Shown piece after piece: positions 15,450 through 21,318 of a stretch of DNA of 21,318 nt. Origin of the DNA: Anaerolineales bacterium UBA3001 (GTDB taxonomy: Bacteria > Chloroflexota > Anaerolineae > Anaerolineales > UBA11657); contig DDZT01000043.1 in the NCBI GenBank assembly GCA_002346435.1, positions 1-21,318 of the forward strand, read 5' to 3'. The notes under the pieces were generated by a model. The model ran no database searches and had not been told where the DNA came from. It saw only the letters and a list, made by a program, of their open reading frames with translations. The position numbers were made by a program, and so were the translations under genes. Positions within the stretch are counted from its first letter, which is position 1. Every line of letters begins with the position of its first letter.

Positions 15450-16310
15450 CTATGGTTTTGAATCGGCAATTAGAATGTAATGATGTCCTATGTTGGGTAG
15501 TTCCTGGCATCCTGATAGTGTATAGCCTTTATCAAAGGCCGACCTCAGAGCCGATCCAAGAAACTGACGCCAGAGCGACAAATTTGCTTGTTCAGATTTT
15601 GCTCTGTTGTCTATTTTGTTAGGAAGAGGAACGGCCAATGTGACATACTTTTCATCGGTTGGTATATGCACATTACAATCCTTGTCAGTCTTAGGTTCTG
15701 ATAATATATATAGGTTTTTATGCGAGATAGTATCTTGTTTCTGCTTAGCTATTGCGCGCAAAACTCTTGGGCTTGTCAGATCCCAATCTACCTGTACGCG
15801 GTCTGTAGTTAGCCCAATATTAAGGTCATCATCTAGATTGCCATACGCGTTATTGATATATGTTTGTGATGTCACACCTAAACTTTCAAAATTAAATATT
15901 GCATTTACACGTTGTAGAGGGTCGAAAGTCCACGTAATTCTGTCAGTCATACCCTGAGATATTACAGCATCTCTTTGTGCTAATTTTAGTTGTAAGCCAA
16001 GTCCCTTTCTTCTAAACTTTGGCAGTACTGCTAACTGGTGACTACAGTGTTTAGCAACTGTTTGACCGTCAGTATCTTTTTCATGGGCTGGGAAACCAAA
16101 TACAAATCCGACCATTCCATCCAATTCATACGGTCCATCAGGTAAATATGCAGCCAACAAAACACCTCCATTTTTGATCAATGTGATTAGTAATGGGGTT
16201 GGAGCTACGGCTTCACCAGTGCCACCCCATACCCACTTGCCCAATAACTGGACATGCTCGCATGATGTGTGGTCTAATACTGGTCGAATATCAGTAAGGA
16301 TTTTTGACAT
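15450..16310 (-). CDS. GNAT superfamily acyltransferase, COG3375-like
   Basis: The protein has 286 residues. The acyl-CoA binding motif A is LAVLPKFRRKGLGLQLK (R/Q-x-x-G-x-G/A), and the following ITWTFDPLQRVNAIFNFESLGV is the hallmark of the COG3375 group, whose genes are often found beside OSBS/N-succinylamino acid racemase genes. Some members were shown to succinylate amino acids in an N-succinyl-based racemisation pathway. A racemase homologue lies about 930 bases away here (17244-18350), which supports that role. The C-terminal third (from about residue 200) is less conserved. It is read 57 bases after the SDR gene and 14 bases before the aminotransferase gene, so these are likely co-transcribed. 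Confidence 0.85.
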   Translation of the reverse strand: MSKILTDIRPVLDHTSCEHVQLLGKWVWGGTGEAVAPTPLLITLIKNGGVLLAAYLPDGPYELDGMVGFVFGFPAHEKDTDGQTVAKHCSHQLAVLPKFRRKGLGLQLKLAQRDAVISQGMTDRITWTFDPLQRVNAIFNFESLGVTSQTYINNAYGNLDDDLNIGLTTDRVQVDWDLTSPRVLRAIAKQKQDTISHKNLYILSEPKTDKDCNVHIPTDEKYVTLAVPLPNKIDNRAKSEQANLSLWRQFLGSALRSAFDKGYTLSGCQELPNIGHHYILIADSKP

Positions 16311-16319
16311 ATTCGCTGG

Positions 16320-16335
16320 TACACACTGTTGTGTA
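16320..16335. promoter_or_regulatory. Inverted repeat upstream of the GNAT gene
   Basis: TACACA and TGTGTA flank a 4-base centre (CTGT) in the 57-base gap between the SDR and GNAT genes, ten bases before the GNAT start. No T-run follows, so a terminator is unlikely. It is a possible operator or leader hairpin. Next to it, at 16337-16346, is a copy (minus strand) of TAGTATCATA, which also occurs in the SDR/menC promoter region. Confidence 0.3.
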
Positions 16336-16367
16336 TTATGATACTACAATCAATTGTGGATTAAGTT

Positions 16368-17072
16368 TTACCATGGAATGGTTGTACCGGTATAGTCATA
16401 ATATTTCCCGGAATTTTGCAATGTTAGAGAGTTAATGACCTGGAGCATTCCGTTGACAGATTCGTTTGTGTCAATATCGGCGTTTGATCCCCCCATATCT
16501 GTTCTAACCCAACCAGGATGAATAGATACAACTATGATTTTATGATCTCGAAGATCATGAGCTATGTGAATAGTACTCATATTTAACGCAGCTTTGCTAG
16601 TACTATAAATACTCATACGGGGATTGCGCGGATTGGTTGCTCTGCTAAGTGATCCTAGTACCGAAGAAATATTCACTATTTTTGGTTGTTTACCCTTTTT
16701 CAATAATCGGGCAAATTGCTGTGCCACTAATATAGGTGCAACAGAGTTGACTTCAAGAACTGATTTGATTTTGGATGAATCAAATGTTCCAAATTTCTGT
16801 TCACCTTGTGATATTGCAGCGTTATTGATGAGTAAATCAAGCTGATTTGTTTTGGAGTGAACTATCTTGTAAGAGTCGGCTAGAGATTGATCATTGGTTA
16901 CATCGATCTTAAGTATTGAAATTTGTTGAGGAAAGTCCTCTTGGAGTTTTAGTAGTTGACCAGCTTTACTAGGATTTCTACATGCTGCAAATGCGTGAAA
17001 ATCTTGCGCTATTAATTGTCGTACAAATTCCAATCCTATTCCTCTGTTTGCCCCAGTTATTAGTGCTTTCAT
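16368..17072 (-). CDS. Short-chain dehydrogenase/reductase (C-factor-like SDR)
   Basis: This is a classical SDR of 234 residues. The cofactor motif TGANRGIG is at 7-14, LLINNAAIS is the N-N-A-G-type strand, Ser is in VNISSVLGS, and the catalytic Tyr-x3-Lys is YSTSKAAL. The C-terminal SIHPGWVRTDMGG is typical of the CsgA/C-factor-like subgroup of NADP-dependent oxidoreductases. The substrate is unknown. The start is supported by AGAGGTGA on the minus strand just upstream (about 17077-17084). It is divergent from the racemase gene, and GNAT follows on the same strand after 57 bases. Confidence 0.92.
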   Translation of the reverse strand: MKALITGANRGIGLEFVRQLIAQDFHAFAACRNPSKAGQLLKLQEDFPQQISILKIDVTNDQSLADSYKIVHSKTNQLDLLINNAAISQGEQKFGTFDSSKIKSVLEVNSVAPILVAQQFARLLKKGKQPKIVNISSVLGSLSRATNPRNPRMSIYSTSKAALNMSTIHIAHDLRDHKIIVVSIHPGWVRTDMGGSNADIDTNESVNGMLQVINSLTLQNSGKYYDYTGTTIPW

Positions 17073-17243
17073 ATCTTCACCTCTAAGTGATCATTATATT
17101 GAAAATTATTGATGATAGTATCATATTAGAATAGCAGATTGTATATGGCAATCGAAAAAGTAAGATAATGTATCATAGAAATGTTCACTGTGGATTTGGT
17201 TGCCGCACTATAATGATGTCGGAATGAGATAAGAGTGATTGCT
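17073..17243. promoter_or_regulatory. Divergent promoter region between SDR and racemase genes
   Basis: This region contains a 13-base dyad ATGATA/TATCAT around a single base at 17112-17124, and a second TATCAT half-site at 17171-17176. Possible -10 hexamers are TATAAT on the + strand at 17209-17214 (for the racemase gene) and TATAAT on the minus strand at 17093-17098 (for the SDR gene). Neither has a good -35 box. The dyad lies where a regulator could act on both directions. Confidence 0.4.
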
Positions 17244-18350
17244 ATGAGAATTGATTGTATAGAAATGCATCATCTAGTGCTGCCCTATGTTAGTCCATTT
17301 GAGACCAGTTTCGGTCGCGAGACAAAAAGAGAATTTATCGTTCTGTCAATTACTTCTGATGGTGTCACAGGATGGGGAGAATGTGTTGCTGGTTCTGGGC
17401 CATGGTATTCCTATGAGACTGTAGGTACTGCCTGGAATGTTTTAGAAAAACATTTGATACCTTCTGTGCTTTTCGAAAAGATCGATAAAGTGGAAGATAT
17501 CGTCAAACGTTTCGATCGTGTCCGGGGTCATCCCATGGCTCGTGCTTGTGTAGAGAATGCTCTATGGGATTTGTTCGGACGGTCCAAAGGATTGTCTTTA
17601 GCAGAAATGTTGTCTGCAAAGAGAGATTCAGTATCAGTGGGAGTTAGTGTTGGTATAGAGAAAAATATAGGGTTACTACTTGCAAAAATTGAGCAGCATA
17701 TAGACGAGGGATATGGACGTGTGAAGTTGAAAATTAAACCAGGTTGGGATGTGGATGTTGTTAAAGCTGTTAGAGAGAAATGGCCCGACCTTGCGTTACA
17801 AGTTGATGCAAACTCGGCTTACTCTTTGGCTGACACAAATATTTTTCTTGATTTAGATCAATTTGATTTGCTTCTGATCGAACAACCACTTCATCATGAC
17901 GATATTGTGAACCACGCAGAATTACAGAAGCAATTAATTACTCCTGTTTGTCTTGATGAAAGTATACATTCTGTCGAGCATGCTAGATGGGCACTTGGCA
18001 TCAATGCATGCCGCATAATAAATATTAAGGTGGGACGTGTTGGAGGCATAACGGCTGCATCTCAGATTCATGATTTGTGTGCTGAAAGGGGTATACCAGT
18101 ATGGTGTGGTGGAATGCTAGAATCAAACATTGGTCGCGCTGTGAACGTAGCCTTGGCTGCACTGCCTAACTTTAAACTACCTGGTGATATATCAGCCTCT
18201 GATAGATATTATCATCAAGACATAGCTTTACCCAATTTTGTGCTTAATAGTGATTCTACATTGGATGTTCCAAATGATATTGGGATGGGCGTTGTAGTGG
18301 ACCAAGAAAGACTGGCACATGCGCGTATTTCATCAAAATTATTTTCTTAG
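17244..18350 (+). CDS. menC: o-Succinylbenzoate synthase / N-succinylamino acid racemase (enolase superfamily)
   Basis: The protein belongs to the muconate-lactonising/OSBS subgroup and has 368 residues. Numbered from the ATG at 17244, the catalytic residues fall where they do in the Amycolatopsis NSAR/OSBS: Lys163 in VKLKIKPGWD, metal ligands Asp188 (QVDANSAY), Glu213 (LIEQPL) and Asp238 (CLDES), and Lys262 (INIKVGRVGG). WCGGMLESNIGR is the family-specific loop. A GTG at 17235 would add three residues; the ATG has AAGAG at suitable spacing. No menaquinone genes (menB, D, E, F) are nearby, whereas a COG3375 GNAT gene is, so N-acylamino acid racemase activity is more likely than menaquinone synthesis. 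Family members are often bifunctional, so sequence alone cannot decide. Confidence 0.88.
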   Translation: MRIDCIEMHHLVLPYVSPFETSFGRETKREFIVLSITSDGVTGWGECVAGSGPWYSYETVGTAWNVLEKHLIPSVLFEKIDKVEDIVKRFDRVRGHPMARACVENALWDLFGRSKGLSLAEMLSAKRDSVSVGVSVGIEKNIGLLLAKIEQHIDEGYGRVKLKIKPGWDVDVVKAVREKWPDLALQVDANSAYSLADTNIFLDLDQFDLLLIEQPLHHDDIVNHAELQKQLITPVCLDESIHSVEHARWALGINACRIINIKVGRVGGITAASQIHDLCAERGIPVWCGGMLESNIGRAVNVALAALPNFKLPGDISASDRYYHQDIALPNFVLNSDSTLDVPNDIGMGVVVDQERLAHARISSKLFS

Positions 18351-18448
18351 ACAGACTGTTCATGTTGGTCAATATTTGTCTGATTGGATGTGGTTGGTAT
18401 CTAGTAATTTGAATATGTGCTTGATAACTGAAATCGTGACTAAATCAT

Positions 18449-20869
18449 ATGCGTAATAATAGATATGTCGTACACAGAGTTGCAGTAGTCGGTTCAGGAA
18501 CTATGGGTGTCGGCATTGCTGCTCTTCTGGCAGGCTCAGGATTTCCTGTGCTTTTACTTGACGTAGTGCCCAAAGAGCTTACTGATAAAGAGCGAGAACT
18601 TGGTCTATCTCTTCAAGATTCGGTGGTGCGTAATAGAATTGTAAATGACAATCTTGAAAAAAATCACAATGTCTTTTATTCGAATCAAGATGTTGACCTA
18701 ATCACTGTCGGTAATCTGGAAGATGATTTCGAAAAACTGGTGTCTGTTGATTGGGTAGTAGAAGCAATTGTGGAGAACATTGAGGTGAAAAGACAGTTTT
18801 TTGATGCTCTTGACAACATTAGACCTGCTGAGCAAATTGTGACTACTAACACTTCTGGACTACCAATTCACGAACTTGCTCAAGACAGATCAGATGGGTT
18901 CAAAAGCAATTTTCTAGGTGTTCATTTTTTTAATCCTCCTCGTTATATGAAATTGTTGGAGGTTATACCTACTTCTGAGACTAATGCTGACTTAGTTAAC
19001 TTCTTTAGCGGATATGTTAGCCAACGTATTGGTAAAAATGTAGTATTGTGCAAAGATACCCCTAGTTTTATTGCAAATCGTATAGGATTAGCTAATAATT
19101 TTCGGCGTATAAGTTACTCGATTGATAATGGTTATACAATTGAAGAGGTCGACGCAATAGGTGGAACTTTGATGGGGTATCCGAGTACTGCGGTGTTTCG
19201 TTTGATTGATTTGGTTGGTATAGATGTGACTCATATGATTGGTTCGAACATAAATGAAATGTTACCAATGGATTCTGCAGGAATAGAGAAAGATAGTTCA
19301 TTAGAAAGAGTTTTGAGTAGATTGATTGAGCACGATTGGATTGGCAACAAGGTTAAGATAGGTTTCTACAAGGAAGTATTGATTGATGGTAATGTCAAGC
19401 AATTCTGGCCACTGGATTTTGAAAAAATGACACACAATAGTCCATCAGAAGTAAATTTTGAATCGCTAGACAAAGTAAGAGAAATTAGGGATTTGGGTCA
19501 ACGTTTGCGTGCGTGGATAACTTACAATGATCGTGCTAGTGAATATGTGTGGCACACTTTAGCCCATCTGTTTAGTTATGTGAGTACTAAAGTATCAGAA
19601 ATATCTAATGATCTGATTTCTATTGATAATGCCATGCGATGGGGATATATGATGGAAGCTGGCCCATTTGAGATTTGGGACATGCTAGGTATTGTGGATA
19701 CTGTGAATCGTATGAAAAATGATGATTACATTATTGCCGACTGGATTACAGAAATGATTTCTTCCGGTAATACTTCATTTTATCGTGAAGGTAAGGATAA
19801 CAAAGAGCAGTATAATTGGAATTCGGGTGCATATGTGCCATTATTACCAAATTATTCCCTAGGCAATTACAATATTCTGAGTGATCAACCTATGAAATTA
19901 GAATCAAATGATGATGCCACTTTGTTTGACATTGGAGATGGTGTACTTCAATTGGAATTTCATAGTAAGGCAAATACTATAGGGATAGATACGCTTGAAA
20001 TAATCCGGTCTTCTCTGCAATATATGGAAAATAGTGACGAAGTTTTGGGACTAATAATAGGCAATCAGGGCAAAATGTTTAGTGCTGGCGCCAGAGTAGA
20101 TATATTAGTGAATATGTCTAATGACGATGAAATGGATATTTCAGTAGATCATTTCATTTGTCAATTTCAAAATACTATGCAAAAAATCAGATATTGTACA
20201 AAGCCAGTAGTTGCAGCTCCTTTTGGTCTTACTCTTGGCGGCGCATCTGAATTAGTTTTTGCCTCTAGTCGTGTTGTGGCCAATGTTGAACTTAGGATGG
20301 GCCTAGTAGAAGTGGGGATTGGTCTTGTTCCTGCTGGCGGTGGATGCAAGGAGATGTTACGCCGATTAGTAAATCCTCTTATGCGCACCCCTAATGCTGA
20401 TCCCATACCTTTTGTTCGAAATGCATTTGACATGATACGGACATCACAAGTTAGCGAGAGTGCGTTTGATGCAAAAGAGGTTGGATTAATAAGTATGGCT
20501 GATCGTATTATTTTGGATAAGGATAGATTGCTTGATGAAGCAAAATCAGAGGTTATACACATGTCAAATAGCAATTATTATCCTCCAGCTCCGGAAAAGA
20601 TTTATGTGGGTGGAGAGAATATGTTAGCATTGCTTAGGTCTGATTTATTTCAAATGTATGAGGCCAATCAGATAACAGACCATGATTTCGTAGTAGGGGA
20701 AAAACTAGGCTGGATTTTATCTGGCGGCGACCTCACTGAATCCCAGTTTGTTGATGAACAGTACATTTTGGATCTTGAGAGGACTGTTTTTGCAGAATTA
20801 ATTTGTTTAGAAAATACTTTAGATAGGATTGCCCACACTCTAAAAACAGGTAAAAGGTTGCGAAATTGA
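18449..20869 (+). CDS. fadN: 3-hydroxyacyl-CoA dehydrogenase / enoyl-CoA hydratase, FadN type
   Basis: This is an 806-residue bifunctional beta-oxidation enzyme with the dehydrogenase at the N-terminus and the hydratase at the C-terminus, the reverse of E. coli FadB and as in Bacillus FadN. The NAD site is VAVVGSGTMGVGIA (Gly15-x-Gly17-x2-Gly20). The catalytic His159 lies in VHFFNPPRYMKLLEVIP, and FIANRIG follows at the domain boundary. A second 3HCDH-like helical domain (about 360-460) contains MRWGYMMEAGPFEIWDMLG. The crotonase part begins near residue 495, with the oxyanion loop GKMFSAGARV (from about 541), and Glu601 (LGGASE) and Glu621 (GLVEVGIGLVPAGGG), both catalytic glutamates with the usual 20-residue spacing. 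The start lacks an obvious Shine-Dalgarno sequence. A thiolase gene follows 58 bases downstream. Confidence 0.94.
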   Translation: MRNNRYVVHRVAVVGSGTMGVGIAALLAGSGFPVLLLDVVPKELTDKERELGLSLQDSVVRNRIVNDNLEKNHNVFYSNQDVDLITVGNLEDDFEKLVSVDWVVEAIVENIEVKRQFFDALDNIRPAEQIVTTNTSGLPIHELAQDRSDGFKSNFLGVHFFNPPRYMKLLEVIPTSETNADLVNFFSGYVSQRIGKNVVLCKDTPSFIANRIGLANNFRRISYSIDNGYTIEEVDAIGGTLMGYPSTAVFRLIDLVGIDVTHMIGSNINEMLPMDSAGIEKDSSLERVLSRLIEHDWIGNKVKIGFYKEVLIDGNVKQFWPLDFEKMTHNSPSEVNFESLDKVREIRDLGQRLRAWITYNDRASEYVWHTLAHLFSYVSTKVSEISNDLISIDNAMRWGYMMEAGPFEIWDMLGIVDTVNRMKNDDYIIADWITEMISSGNTSFYREGKDNKEQYNWNSGAYVPLLPNYSLGNYNILSDQPMKLESNDDATLFDIGDGVLQLEFHSKANTIGIDTLEIIRSSLQYMENSDEVLGLIIGNQGKMFSAGARVDILVNMSNDDEMDISVDHFICQFQNTMQKIRYCTKPVVAAPFGLTLGGASELVFASSRVVANVELRMGLVEVGIGLVPAGGGCKEMLRRLVNPLMRTPNADPIPFVRNAFDMIRTSQVSESAFDAKEVGLISMADRIILDKDRLLDEAKSEVIHMSNSNYYPPAPEKIYVGGENMLALLRSDLFQMYEANQITDHDFVVGEKLGWILSGGDLTESQFVDEQYILDLERTVFAELICLENTLDRIAHTLKTGKRLRN

Positions 20870-20928
20870 TGGTTAAGGCGAAATGTTTTGTGATGTGGAT
20901 AGCACTATTGACGCTGGAGCAAAACTAA
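20869..20928 (+). other. 19-codon frame bridging fadN and fadA (possible coupling peptide)
   Basis: The fadN stop overlaps an ATG (TGATG at 20867-20871). This opens a frame of 19 codons (starting MVKAKCFVMW) that ends in TAA overlapping the thiolase ATG (TAATG at 20926-20930). It could let ribosomes carry translation from fadN to fadA. It is short enough to be chance, and there is no independent evidence that it is translated. Confidence 0.15.
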
Positions 20929-21318
20929 TGCGACAAGCTGTTATTGTATCTGGTGCTCGGACAGCAGTGGGTAAAGCTATAAAGGGTTCTCTAAGGAATT
21001 ATAGGTCGGATGAAATGGGTGCGACAGTCGTGAAGGAACTTTTGCGACAAACAGAAGGCAAAGTAGTTCCGCAAGATATTGATGATGTAATAATAGGTTG
21101 TGCTATGCCAGAAGCTTGTCAGGGAATGAATATAGCACGCATAATTTCTCTCCGGGCTGGTTTGCCAGTTGAAGTTCCAGCACAAACAATCAATCGATTT
21201 TGCGCAAGTGGTTTGCAGACAATCGCTACTGCAGCGGAAATGATTGTTGCTGGTGCTGCGGACACTGTGGTGGCTGGAGGTGTTGAGACAATGAGTATGG
21301 TTCCTATGACTGGTTATC
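20928..21318 (+). CDS. fadA: Acetyl-CoA acyltransferase (thiolase), N-terminal part
   Basis: About 130 codons are present before the window ends. The start MRQAVIVSGARTAVGKAIKG is a standard thiolase N-terminus. The nucleophilic Cys92 lies in NRFCASGLQT, and AGGVETMSMVPM is the following conserved block. With the FadN-like gene upstream it completes the hydration, dehydrogenation and thiolysis steps of fatty-acid beta-oxidation. GGAG at 20916-20919 is at suitable spacing from the ATG at 20928. The C-terminal His and second Cys are beyond the edge. Confidence 0.93.
   Translation, partial: MRQAVIVSGARTAVGKAIKGSLRNYRSDEMGATVVKELLRQTEGKVVPQDIDDVIIGCAMPEACQGMNIARIISLRAGLPVEVPAQTINRFCASGLQTIATAAEMIVAGAADTVVAGGVETMSMVPMTGY

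Noticed and set aside
17244..18350. Menaquinone biosynthesis locus
   Set aside because: No other men gene is seen in the flanking sequence, while a GNAT gene typical of racemase neighbourhoods is.
8028..18400. 13-base direct repeat ATGTGGTTGGTAT at 8028-8040 and 18388-18400
   Set aside because: Both copies are in intergenic DNA, but a few matching 13-mers are expected by chance in 21 kb, and the surroundings share nothing else.

Overview
The window is a gene-dense, A+T-rich (about 40% G+C by eye) bacterial chromosome segment with 18 protein-coding genes, two of them cut by the window edges. I see no RNA genes, insertion sequences, CRISPR arrays or phage genes. Several genes have AGGAGG-type ribosome binding sites. 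The gene mix (a fadN-type multifunctional beta-oxidation protein followed by thiolase, an N-succinylamino-acid-racemase-like enolase-superfamily gene near a COG3375-type GNAT gene, and a sulfatase with an anaerobic maturase) would fit a marine, low-GC Chloroflexota lineage such as SAR202-like Dehalococcoidia. Some Firmicutes share several of these families, so the taxonomic guess is weak.

Region 1 (about 1-9746, all + strand, probably one operon that starts left of the window). It holds the end of an aldo/keto reductase, tagaturonate reductase (uxaB), an L-galactonate 5-dehydrogenase-like Zn enzyme (lgoD), a very large altronate dehydratase (uxaA), a formylglycine sulfatase, its radical-SAM maturase, KDPG aldolase (eda) and KDG kinase (kdgK). 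Read together they give a nearly complete path: L-galactose -> L-galactonolactone -> (lactonase not seen) L-galactonate -> D-tagaturonate -> D-altronate -> KDG -> KDPG -> pyruvate + glyceraldehyde-3-phosphate. The sulfatase pair suggests that the starting sugar is sulfated, as in porphyran-type or other marine glycans. The altronate dehydratase is the most unusual gene: it is an internal duplication of the UxaA core in which each copy has kept a different half of the conserved motifs.

Region 2 (9805-14252). On the minus strand a D-tagatose/D-psicose 3-epimerase gene is translationally coupled to an FkbM-type methyltransferase gene. Divergently, on the plus strand, lie an LsrF-like class I aldolase/thiolase, an overlapping Zn-dependent dehydrogenase and a LysE-type exporter. 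The 356-base divergent intergenic region carries a perfect 9-3-9 inverted repeat and a second dyad that touches the lsrF-like ribosome binding site. This looks like a second, separately regulated carbohydrate module of unknown substrate.

Region 3 (14266-18350). A minus-strand group (SDR dehydrogenase, GNAT acyltransferase, PatB/MalY-type PLP enzyme) lies divergent to an OSBS/N-succinylamino acid racemase gene. The GNAT + racemase pairing resembles the known N-succinyl amino-acid racemisation pathway.

Region 4 (18449-21318). A fadN-like 3-hydroxyacyl-CoA dehydrogenase/enoyl-CoA hydratase is followed by a thiolase (fadA) that runs off the right edge. A 19-codon frame overlaps both genes at its ends.
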